DNA of 5,275 bases from JBLHUT01 sp047629975 (GTDB lineage: Bacteria; Pseudomonadota; Alphaproteobacteria; Rhodobacterales; Rhodobacteraceae): contig JBLHUT010000241.1 of the NCBI GenBank assembly GCA_047629975.1, positions 1-5,275 on the forward strand, read 5' to 3'. The position numbers were made by a program, and so were the translations under genes. Each line of letters opens with the position of its first letter. Within the stretch, counting starts at the first letter, position 1. Below, piece after piece: positions 1 to 5,044 of the stretch. The notes under the pieces are model-generated. The model did no database searches. It was given only the letters and a program-made list of their open reading frames with translations, and was not told the DNA's origin.

Positions 1-83
1 ATGACATTCATCGACTTTCCCTGAACGTCCCAGGTGATTACGGCAACGCCGTCCGCGTCGCAGGTCATGGTGAAATCGGTCAT
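1..83 (-). CDS. FadJ/FadB-like multifunctional 3-hydroxyacyl-CoA dehydrogenase, N-terminal fragment (cut by window edge)
   Basis: Only the first 27 codons are present; the gene continues beyond base 1. The peptide starts MTDFTMTCDADGVAVITWDV and continues to QGKSMNV. This is the typical opening beta-hairpin of the enoyl-CoA hydratase (crotonase) half of the multifunctional FadJ/FadB-type enzymes of Rhodobacteraceae. Those enzymes are cytoplasmic, are usually above 700 residues, and carry a hydratase domain followed by an NAD-binding 3-hydroxyacyl-CoA dehydrogenase. They catalyse the middle two steps of beta-oxidation. The ATG at 83-81 is preferred over the in-frame ATG at 68-66, which has nothing like a ribosome binding site. 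The upstream signal for the chosen start is itself weak (CGGACAG at 89-95). It follows the thiolase gene after 102 bp in the same direction, the usual pairing for these two enzymes. The family call rests on a short peptide plus context; a monofunctional enoyl-CoA hydratase cannot be excluded from this fragment alone. Confidence 0.72.
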   Translation of the reverse strand, partial: MTDFTMTCDADGVAVITWDVQGKSMNV

Positions 84-185
84 GTGTTCTGTCCGTTCAT
101 TTTCGAATATTTTTGCAAGTGTCAGACCGGTCGCGCGGCCCGAGACTGTTGTTCAGGCACGCGCCCGTTGATGCCGGATTGGCCA

Positions 186-1397
186 TCAGACACGCTCGAT
201 GATCGTGGCCGCACCCATGCCCGATGCAACACACAGCGTTGCCAGACCGATCTCTTTGTCGGTGCGCTCCAGTTCATCCAGCAAGGTGCCGATGATCATC
301 GCGCCGGTGGCTCCCAGCGGATGGCCCATGGCAATCGCGCCACCGTTTACGTTGAGCTTGGCGTGATCGACGTTGAAGGCCTGCATAAAGCGCAGAACAA
401 CCGCGCTGAAGGCCTCGTTGACCTCGAAAAGGTCGATGTCACCGATGGTCATGCCGTGGTCGCGCAGGATCTTTTCGGTCACAGGCACAGGACCGGTCAA
501 CATGATCGTAGGGTCTGTGCCGATCTTTGCTGTGGCACGAATGCGCGCGCGCGGTGTCAGCCCGTGGGCCTCTCCGAATTCCTTCGAGCCGATCAGAACG
601 GCGGCTGCGCCGTCCACAATCCCCGAGGAATTGCCCGCGTGATGCACGTGATTGATCCGCTCCAGATGCGGGTATTTCATCAACGCCACCTTGTCGAAGC
701 CGGGCATCACCTCGCCCATGGCCTGAAACGCAGGTTTCAGCCCCCCAAGGCTTTGCATATCGGTGGCGGGGCGCATGTATTCGTCATGCGCAAGGATCGG
801 CAGGCCGTTCTGGTCCTTGATCGCGACGATCGAGCGGGCAAAACGCTGTGCGGTCCATGCCGCATGTGCGCGGCGCTGGCTTTCCACGGCAAAGGCGTCG
901 CAATCGTCGCGGCTAAAGCCGTATTCGGTGGCGATAATGTCTGCGCTGATCCCTTGGGGAACAAAATAGGTGTCCATTGCAACCGACGGGTCGGCCGCAA
1001 TTGCGGCACCGTCGCTGCCCATCGCAACGCGGCTCATCATTTCGACCCCGCCCGCGATATAGGCTTGTCCGGCGCCGCCGCGCACCTGATTGGCGGCGAT
1101 ATTCACCGCCTCCATGCCGCTGGCGCAAAAGCGGTTTATCGAAAGTCCGGGGATGCTTTCATCCAGCGTGGAGGCCAGAACGGCGGTGCGCGCAAGGCAA
1201 CCGCCCTGTTCCATAACTTGTGTGACATTGCCCCAGATCACATCCTCGACGGCGTGCCCGTCAAGCCCGTTTCGCGCCTTGAGACTGTTGAGCATGTCTG
1301 CGGATAGCCGCACCGCGGTCACCTCGTGCAACGATCCGTCGGCCCGCCCCTTGCCGCGCGGGGAACGGATGGCATCAAAAATATAAGCTTCGGTCAT
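186..1397 (-). CDS. Acetyl-CoA C-acyltransferase (3-ketoacyl-CoA thiolase, FadA-like)
   Basis: The 403-residue product is a full-length thiolase of the usual family size. It catalyses CoA-dependent cleavage of 3-ketoacyl-CoA to acetyl-CoA and a shortened acyl-CoA, the last step of beta-oxidation, in the cytoplasm. The nucleophilic cysteine is Cys91 in NRFCASGMEAVN. The thiolase glycine motif GGVEMMSR lies at about 117-123, followed by HAGNSSGIVDGAAA at about 253-266. NEAF is at 327-330, the GGAIAMGHPLGATGA block with catalytic His359 at 352-366, and the second catalytic cysteine, Cys389, is in CVASGMG. No catalytic residue is missing. The ATG start has AAAGGAA 7 nt upstream (1405-1411). It lies 26 bp after the GST gene and 102 bp before the multifunctional dehydrogenase gene. 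That context favours a degradative FadA role over a biosynthetic acetoacetyl-CoA thiolase, although chain-length preference cannot be read from sequence. Confidence 0.95.
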   Translation of the reverse strand: MTEAYIFDAIRSPRGKGRADGSLHEVTAVRLSADMLNSLKARNGLDGHAVEDVIWGNVTQVMEQGGCLARTAVLASTLDESIPGLSINRFCASGMEAVNIAANQVRGGAGQAYIAGGVEMMSRVAMGSDGAAIAADPSVAMDTYFVPQGISADIIATEYGFSRDDCDAFAVESQRRAHAAWTAQRFARSIVAIKDQNGLPILAHDEYMRPATDMQSLGGLKPAFQAMGEVMPGFDKVALMKYPHLERINHVHHAGNSSGIVDGAAAVLIGSKEFGEAHGLTPRARIRATAKIGTDPTIMLTGPVPVTEKILRDHGMTIGDIDLFEVNEAFSAVVLRFMQAFNVDHAKLNVNGGAIAMGHPLGATGAMIIGTLLDELERTDKEIGLATLCVASGMGAATIIERV

Positions 1398-1423
1398 GTT
1401 TTCATTCCTTTGCGCAGCTGCGC

Positions 1424-2065
1424 TTATGTGCGGTCCGCAGGAGAGCCGGGCATCAGATCGTAAGGGGCTTTCCAGCCCTCCAGGTGGCTCAATCGGGTCA
1501 GCCAGGCATCAATATGGGGCCATTGCGAGCGGTCAAACCCGAACGGCTCTGGATAATACAGGTAGCCACAGCATGACAGATCGGCATTGCTCGGGGTGTC
1601 GCCCACAATCCAGTCGCGCCCGTCAAGATGCGCATCAAGCACCTGATAACTTCCCTTGAGGCGCCCTTGAAGCCAGCTGATGACAGGCTCGGGGCGTTTT
1701 TCGGGGGGCATGAAATTCATCAGGAACCGCGTGATGCCGGCCAGCGAGCTGAGCTTGTGATTGTCCCACAACACCCAGCGCAAGATCTCGCGCTTTTCCT
1801 CGGACGAGCGTCCGGCGAACTTGCCCGATTTTTCGCTGATGTAATCCTGAATGGCCCCCGATTGGGTCAGCCGGTAGCCGGTGTCGGTATCGACCATCAC
1901 GGGCACTTCGCCCATCGGATTGACGTCTTCGCGGTAGTCTGCGGCGCGTGTGGCGCCGTTGAAGAAGTCGACATAAACCGGCTCCCACTCCAGCCCGCTC
2001 AGTTCCAGCGCAAGCGCGGCCTTGTAGGCATTTCCGGATTCTCCGAAACAGTGAAGTCTAATCAT
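1424..2065 (-). CDS. Glutathione S-transferase-like protein within the beta-oxidation operon
   Basis: The 213-residue product has the two-domain cytosolic GST layout. An N-terminal thioredoxin-fold domain covers about 1-78. It carries FGESGNAYK at 7-15, where Ser10 is the likely glutathione-contacting residue, then the cis-proline motif NPMGEVPVM at 49-57 and the gamma-glutamate-binding motif LTQSGAI at 66-72. An all-helical C-terminal domain covers about 88-205, with the N-capping-box motif PSNADLS at 158-164. The family conjugates, isomerises or reduces electrophilic substrates with glutathione; the substrate here is unknown. AGGAGC (2071-2076) lies 5 nt before the ATG and supports the start. 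It is sandwiched between the acyl-CoA dehydrogenase and thiolase genes with gaps of 24 and 26 bp, so co-expression is very likely. A link to acyl-CoA or lipid-peroxide chemistry is inferred from position only. No signal peptide or membrane segment is seen. Confidence 0.9.
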   Translation of the reverse strand: MIRLHCFGESGNAYKAALALELSGLEWEPVYVDFFNGATRAADYREDVNPMGEVPVMVDTDTGYRLTQSGAIQDYISEKSGKFAGRSSEEKREILRWVLWDNHKLSSLAGITRFLMNFMPPEKRPEPVISWLQGRLKGSYQVLDAHLDGRDWIVGDTPSNADLSCCGYLYYPEPFGFDRSQWPHIDAWLTRLSHLEGWKAPYDLMPGSPADRT

Positions 2066-2089
2066 CGAAAGCTCCTGTTGGTGTCGGTG

Positions 2090-3868
2090 TTAAAAGCAGG
2101 CCGCGTCAAGCTCCATGACCGTGTCGGCCCCGCTTTCGATCCTTGTGAGATGCATCGAGGTCGCGGGCAACTGGCGCGCCATGTAATACCGCCCCGTCGC
2201 CAGTTTGGTCTGGTAGAACTCGGTATCCGATGCGCCCCCCTCAAGTGCTGTATACGATGCCTTGGCCATTTTCGACCACATCAGACCCAAGCAGACATGC
2301 CCGAAAAGATGCATGAAGTCATAGCTTCCCGACAAGGCATTATTCGGATTTTTCATGCCGTTTTGCACAAAATACATCGCGGCGGCCTGTAGGTCCTTGC
2401 TCGCAGTCTTGAGCGGATCAAGATAGCCTGACTTCAGCTCGGCATGGCCTTCGTTCTCCTTGATGAAGGTTTTGACCATGTCAAAGAACGCCATCACTGT
2501 TTTGCCACCGTTATGGGACAATTTGCGCCCCACCAGATCCAGCGACTGAATCCCGTTGGTGCCTTCGTAGATCATCGTGATGCGCGCATCGCGGACGAAT
2601 TGTTCAAGCCCCCATTCGCGGGTAAACCCGGACCCCCCGAGAGTTTGCTGGGCCAACACAGTCGTCTCGAAGCCCTTGTCGGTCAAAAACCCCTTGATCA
2701 CCGGTGTGAGCAACGAAATCATGTCGTCGGCTTGCTGGTCTTTGTCCAACCCGGCACGGTCGATCATCTCTGCGCCCCATAAAACAAAGGCCCGCGCCCC
2801 CTCGACAAAGCTTTTTTGGTGCAAAAGATTGCGCCGGACATCGGGGTGAACGATGATCGGATCGGCGGGGCCGTCGGGGTTTTTGGTGCCAGTGACATCG
2901 CGCCCTTGCAACCGGTCGCGCGCAAATCCAAGCGCATTTTGATAGGCCACGACGCCTTGGGCGTAGCCTTGCAGCCCGACGCCCAGCCGCGCTTCGTTCA
3001 TCATCACGAACATGGCGCGCATGCCCTTGTGCATCTCTCCGATCAGAAAACCTGTCGCCCCGTCATAATTCATCACGCAGGTGGCGTTACCGTGAATGCC
3101 CATCTTCTTTTCAAGCCCGCCGCAAGACAGCGTGTTGCGCGCCCCAAGCGTGCCGTCCTCGTTGACAAGAAACTTTGGCACGATGAACAGGCTGATGCCT
3201 TTTACACCGTCAGGACCACCGGGAATTTTGGCCAGCACAAGGTGGATGATATTGTCGGTCAGGTCATGCTCTCCGGCCGATATCCAGATTTTCTGCCCTG
3301 AAATCTTATAGCTGCCATCGTCCTGAGGCACTGCTTTGGTCCGGATCAGGCCCAGATCGGTGCCGCATTGCGGCTCTGTCAGGTTCATGGTGCCTGACCA
3401 GCTGCCCTCGATCATTTTGTGCAGATACGTTTCCTTTTGGGCGTCGGACCCGTGTTCATGAATGGCCGAGGCCGCACCGTGGGTCAGGCCCTGATACATG
3501 TTGAACGCCATGTTCGAGGAGACGAACATCTCGCCCACCGCGCACCCCATCAGATAGGGCATGCCCTGACCGCCATATGCGGGATCCATGTCCAGCCCCA
3601 TCCAGCCGCCGTCGCGCATCTGGTCATAGGCGGCTTTGAACCCTGTCGGTGTTTTCACGACACCGTTTTCAAGGGTGCAACCTTCGTGGTCGCCCACCGG
3701 ATTGAGCGGGGCAAGTACGTTCTCGGCCAGCTTTCCGGCCTCTTCGAGAATGGCGGCGGTAAACCCGCGATCAAGCTCGCTATAGCCCGGAACCGTGCTG
3801 GAAGAAATGTCGAGAACATCATGCAGGATGAACTGCATGTCTTTGGTGGGGGCGGTGTAATGTGGCAT
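2090..3868 (-). CDS. Long-form acyl-CoA dehydrogenase (DmdC-like, with extra C-terminal domain)
   Basis: The 592-residue flavoprotein oxidises acyl-CoA to trans-2-enoyl-CoA, the first step of beta-oxidation. At about 590 residues it is much longer than the 380-400 residues of classical short- and medium-chain enzymes. It matches the class annotated as acyl-CoA dehydrogenase with C-terminal domain, which includes 3-methylmercaptopropionyl-CoA dehydrogenase DmdC. The helical N-terminal domain covers about 35-155. The beta domain holds the FAD/substrate signature MNLTEPQCGTDLG at 161-173 and KIWISAGEH at 193-201. The C-terminal helical domain holds QQTLGGSGFTREWGLEQ at 407-423 and RDARITMIYEGTNGIQ at 426-441. 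The likely catalytic base is Glu435 in YEGT, the position I recall for Ruegeria DmdC. Residues from about 450 form the extra C-terminal domain. AGGAGA (3875-3880) is 6 nt before the ATG. The gene follows the MerR gene by 43 bp. Substrate is unresolved: medium/long-chain acyl-CoA is favoured by the fadA/fadJ-type neighbours, methylmercaptopropionyl-CoA is the alternative. Confidence 0.94.
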   Translation of the reverse strand: MPHYTAPTKDMQFILHDVLDISSSTVPGYSELDRGFTAAILEEAGKLAENVLAPLNPVGDHEGCTLENGVVKTPTGFKAAYDQMRDGGWMGLDMDPAYGGQGMPYLMGCAVGEMFVSSNMAFNMYQGLTHGAASAIHEHGSDAQKETYLHKMIEGSWSGTMNLTEPQCGTDLGLIRTKAVPQDDGSYKISGQKIWISAGEHDLTDNIIHLVLAKIPGGPDGVKGISLFIVPKFLVNEDGTLGARNTLSCGGLEKKMGIHGNATCVMNYDGATGFLIGEMHKGMRAMFVMMNEARLGVGLQGYAQGVVAYQNALGFARDRLQGRDVTGTKNPDGPADPIIVHPDVRRNLLHQKSFVEGARAFVLWGAEMIDRAGLDKDQQADDMISLLTPVIKGFLTDKGFETTVLAQQTLGGSGFTREWGLEQFVRDARITMIYEGTNGIQSLDLVGRKLSHNGGKTVMAFFDMVKTFIKENEGHAELKSGYLDPLKTASKDLQAAAMYFVQNGMKNPNNALSGSYDFMHLFGHVCLGLMWSKMAKASYTALEGGASDTEFYQTKLATGRYYMARQLPATSMHLTRIESGADTVMELDAACF

Positions 3869-3911
3869 GGGGTTTCTCCTGATCGTCTTTGTCTGGTCGG
3901 GTGCGTCCGAA

Positions 3912-4310
3912 TTATTCTGCGGCTTCCTTGCGCGAGAGCGCCTCGAGCATCTGTTCGCCCCAAGTCAACTGCGTCTCGAGATCGGCAATCGCCTCTCCAA
4001 GCTCGGCACGCTGCTGGATCATGTCCGCAAGCCGTGCGCGTGCAATTGTGCAGGTCTGGTCAAGCTGTGTGAATTGTTGGTCGCCGATGTCGTAAAGGTT
4101 CAGCAATTGCCGGATATCCTCAAGGCTGAACCCGAAACGTTTGCCGCGCAAAATGAGTTTTAGCCGCGCCCGGTCCCGTTTTGTGAACATCCTGTGGGTG
4201 CCGAGCCTTTGGGGGAACAACAGCTCCTTGGATTCGTAGAACCGCAAAGTCCGGGGCGTGACGTTATAAGCCTCGCACATTTCCCTGATGGTCATTGTTG
4301 TTTCGGTCAC
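3912..4310 (-). CDS. MerR-family transcriptional regulator (LiuR/GnyR-like), operon-proximal
   Basis: The 132-residue product is a DNA-binding regulator with the MerR layout. The helix-turn-helix is at about 7-26 (TIREMCEAYNVTPRTLRFYE), a wing at about 35-46 contains GTHRMFTKRD, and a second helical pair lies around LRGKRFGFSLEDIRQLL (54-70). A long antiparallel coiled-coil dimerisation helix runs at about 82-122. There is no metal-binding cysteine pair and no large effector domain, as in the LiuR/GnyR branch that controls leucine/isovalerate and fatty-acid catabolism. The start is GTG, chosen because AAGGAAG (4317-4323) sits 6 nt upstream; the ATG five codons later has no such site. It is the first gene of the minus-strand beta-oxidation operon, 43 bp before the acyl-CoA dehydrogenase. 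A LiuR-like palindrome upstream suggests that it controls its own promoter. Activation or repression, and the ligand, cannot be determined here. Confidence 0.92.
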   Translation of the reverse strand: MTETTMTIREMCEAYNVTPRTLRFYESKELLFPQRLGTHRMFTKRDRARLKLILRGKRFGFSLEDIRQLLNLYDIGDQQFTQLDQTCTIARARLADMIQQRAELGEAIADLETQLTWGEQMLEALSRKEAAE

Positions 4311-4316
4311 AGAACG

Positions 4317-4323
4317 CTTCCTT
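4317..4323 (-). promoter_or_regulatory. Ribosome binding site deciding a GTG start
   Basis: AAGGAAG on the minus strand lies 6 nt before the GTG at 4310. It decides the start of the operon-proximal MerR gene in favour of GTG over the downstream ATG at 4295-4293. Confidence 0.7.
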
Positions 4324-4364
4324 CGGTCAGCGGGCGGCGGCGCGTGGCGACCGCTCTCACAAGA

Positions 4365-4395
4365 AGCATACAGGAGTGCTTGACGTTAACGTAAA
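4365..4395 (-). promoter_or_regulatory. Candidate promoter of the merR-acyl-CoA dehydrogenase operon (19-bp spacer)
   Basis: On the minus strand TTTACG (4390-4395) and TATGCT (4365-4370) are separated by exactly 19 bp. TTTACG shares TT.AC-like character with the sigma-70 -35 and TATGCT is a fair -10. A 19-20 bp spacer is the known hallmark of promoters that MerR-family activators remodel. The predicted transcript would have a leader of about 45-50 nt before the GTG at 4310. The assignment is by eye; no start site is proven. Confidence 0.55.
4380..4395. promoter_or_regulatory. LiuR-like palindromic operator
   Basis: TTGACGTTAACGTAAA is a 16-bp palindrome with a single mismatched pair; its core ACGTTAACGT (4383-4392) is perfect. 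From memory, LiuR-type MerR operators have this form, with TTTACG and CGTAAA arms around a central TTAA or similar. The site covers the predicted -35 and the upstream half of the spacer. It is therefore off-centre compared with a classical MerR operator, which is centred in the spacer. Both MerR products encoded here are plausible binders. Confidence 0.7.
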
Positions 4396-4397
4396 TG

Positions 4398-4410
4398 TAA
4401 CGCCACGTCA
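4398..4410. promoter_or_regulatory. Degenerate second half of an extended operator
   Basis: TAACG recurs at 4398-4402, exactly 11 bp (one helical turn) after TAACG at 4387-4391 in the main palindrome. ACGTCA at 4405-4410 is the inverted partner of TGACGT at 4381-4386. Together they suggest a weaker second binding unit adjoining the main operator on the upstream side of the operon promoter. This is pattern inference only. Confidence 0.35.
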
Positions 4411-4427
4411 GAAAAATGACATTTCTG
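4409..4427. repeat. Short AT-rich inverted repeat
   Basis: CAGAAA (4409-4414) and TTTCTG (4422-4427) are perfect 6-bp arms around 7 bases; a second overlapping dyad, AAATGACATTT, lies at 4414-4424. It abuts the degenerate operator element. It lacks the GC-rich stem and T run of a terminator, so a protein-binding site is the only functional reading, and that is weakly supported. Confidence 0.3.
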
Positions 4428-4428
4428 G

Positions 4429-4458
4429 TGGAATATTTTTTATATTTAAAAACATATG
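4429..4458. other. AT-rich tract upstream of the operon promoter
   Basis: This is a nearly pure A/T stretch with an A6-T6-type character, including the inverted repeat TTTTTAAATATAAAAA on the minus strand (4435-4450). It stands out from the GC-rich surroundings. It lies roughly 40-65 bp upstream of the predicted -35, where an UP-like element, a bent segment or a nucleoid-protein site could act. No specific protein can be named. Confidence 0.4.
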
Positions 4459-4518
4459 CTTGAAAAGTTAATTAGGCAGCGGAATGGACGTGGCACCCGC
4501 ACATTTATGTGTGAAACG

Positions 4519-4896
4519 CTATTTCAAGCCGGCTAAGGTGTTTGCAGTTTCGTCCCGAAGCTGTTGAAGATCGCCAATCGTGGCCTGCAACTGATCCTGT
4601 GTTGCTTGCAGCGCGACAAGTTGTCGGTCGGCCAGTTCTATCCACATCTCGAGTTGTGGCACAGTACCCTGCTCTTCATAGATCAAAAGCCATTGCCGGA
4701 TCTCTTCAAGAGAGAAATCAAACCGTCGGCCGCGCAGAATTAGCACCATCCGTGCAACGTCTCGCGGCGTGTAAAAGCGCGATCGCCCCACTTTTTCCGG
4801 TTTTAGCAGTTCGATATATTCGTAATACCGCAGGGTCCGGGGCGTGACGTCGAATTTTGTGCACATCTCTTTGAATGTGAGCCTTGTCTCGGGCAT
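4519..4896 (-). CDS. Second MerR-family transcriptional regulator (LiuR/GnyR-like)
   Basis: The 125-residue product is a paralogue of the operon-proximal regulator. By hand alignment about 43 of the first 74 residues are identical. The helix-turn-helix is at about 7-26 (TFKEMCTKFDVTPRTLRYYE), the wing contains GRSRFYTPRD at 37-46, and the second helical pair contains LRGRRFDFSLEEIRQWL at 54-70. The C-terminal half is a leucine/glutamine-rich helix at about 80-122, expected to form the antiparallel coiled-coil dimer. The C-terminal halves of the two paralogues differ far more than the DNA-binding halves. The ATG start follows a very strong AAGGAGGAGG (4901-4910), 4 nt upstream. The gene diverges from the thioesterase gene across 148 bp and points towards the beta-oxidation operon 208 bp away. 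It may regulate the thioesterase, itself, the operon, or all three; no ligand can be deduced. Confidence 0.92.
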   Translation of the reverse strand: MPETRLTFKEMCTKFDVTPRTLRYYEYIELLKPEKVGRSRFYTPRDVARMVLILRGRRFDFSLEEIRQWLLIYEEQGTVPQLEMWIELADRQLVALQATQDQLQATIGDLQQLRDETANTLAGLK

Positions 4897-4917
4897 CTGG
4901 CCTCCTCCTTGAAATGT

Positions 4918-4946
4918 AGCCTAGGGGCAAGGGGCGGCAGGTGCAA
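4918..4946 (-). promoter_or_regulatory. Candidate promoter of the second merR gene
   Basis: On the minus strand TTGCAC (4941-4946) and TAGGCT (4918-4923) are separated by exactly 17 bp, a form common in alphaproteobacterial housekeeping promoters. The leader would be short, with the strong ribosome binding site at 4901-4910 only a few bases beyond the likely start of transcription. Confidence 0.5.
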
Positions 4947-4958
4947 TAAGGGGCGGCA
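4929..4958. repeat. 11-bp direct repeat in the divergent promoter region
   Basis: AAGGGGCGGCA occurs exactly at 4929-4939 and again at 4948-4958, a period of 19 bp or nearly two helical turns. The first copy overlaps the spacer of the merR promoter, and the second ends one base before the predicted -35 of the thioesterase promoter. The placement suits a regulator contacting both promoters, but the G-rich composition makes chance more likely than for a mixed sequence. Confidence 0.55.
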
Positions 4959-4987
4959 TTGTCGGGGCACGGGATGCTGTTGATAAT
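4959..4987 (+). promoter_or_regulatory. Candidate promoter of the thioesterase gene
   Basis: TTGTCG (4959-4964) and GATAAT (4982-4987) are separated by 17 bp; the -10 matches the sigma-70 consensus at five of six positions and the -35 at four. Transcription would begin near 4994 and give a leader of about 50 nt before the ATG at 5045. Confidence 0.55.
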
Positions 4988-5044
4988 AGTGGTTGCGTCC
5001 CGTCGGGCAGCCAGAGATAGTCGCCATCAACGCAGGGGGCGGTC

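Larger units (their letters stand above)
4311..4518 (-). promoter_or_regulatory. 208-bp control region of the beta-oxidation operon
   Basis: The whole gap between the two MerR genes is non-coding. Reading along the minus strand it contains a short CACAT-AA-ATGTG dyad at 4500-4511, an AT-rich tract at about 4429-4458, and an AT-rich inverted repeat at 4409-4427. After these come a degenerate and then a strong LiuR-like site (4380-4410), a 19-bp-spacer promoter (4365-4395) and a GC-rich leader of about 50 nt before the GTG start. No GC-rich stem followed by a T run is seen, so read-through from the distal merR gene into this operon is possible. Confidence 0.75.

Noticed and set aside
84..185. 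GGTCGCGCGGCC near-palindrome (about 128-139) as a terminator between thiolase and the multifunctional dehydrogenase
   Set aside because: It has no loop and no T run after it on the minus strand. The two genes are normally co-transcribed, so it is best treated as ordinary GC-rich sequence.
84..1307. A 407-codon open frame on the plus strand opposite the thiolase
   Set aside because: The minus-strand thiolase has every catalytic motif and a good ribosome binding site. The plus frame has low-complexity His/Arg/Ala/Gly-rich content with no family resemblance and is a GC-rich shadow.
1628..2392. A 254-codon plus-strand frame spanning the GST and acyl-CoA dehydrogenase genes
   Set aside because: It crosses the junction of two well-supported minus-strand genes and shows no recognisable domain.
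3419..4072. A 217-codon plus-strand frame across the acyl-CoA dehydrogenase/merR junction
   Set aside because: It is antisense to two convincing genes, has no ribosome binding site I could identify, and the composition is typical of shadow frames.
4402..4494. Inverted 8-mers GCCACGTC (4402-4409) and GACGTGGC (4487-4494) as a looping operator pair
   Set aside because: The 85-bp centre spacing is near eight turns, but the distal copy lacks the rest of the palindrome and an 8-mer pair in this length can arise by chance.
4500..4511. CACAT/ATGTG dyad just after the second merR gene as a terminator
   Set aside because: The stem is only 5 bp, AT-containing, with a 2-base loop and no following T run.
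4991..5012. GGTTGC/GCAGCC dyad with inner CCCGTCGGG in the thioesterase leader as a riboswitch or attenuator
   Set aside because: One 6-bp stem containing a wobble pair and a 10-base loop, without alternative pairings or a terminator, is too little to support a regulatory RNA.
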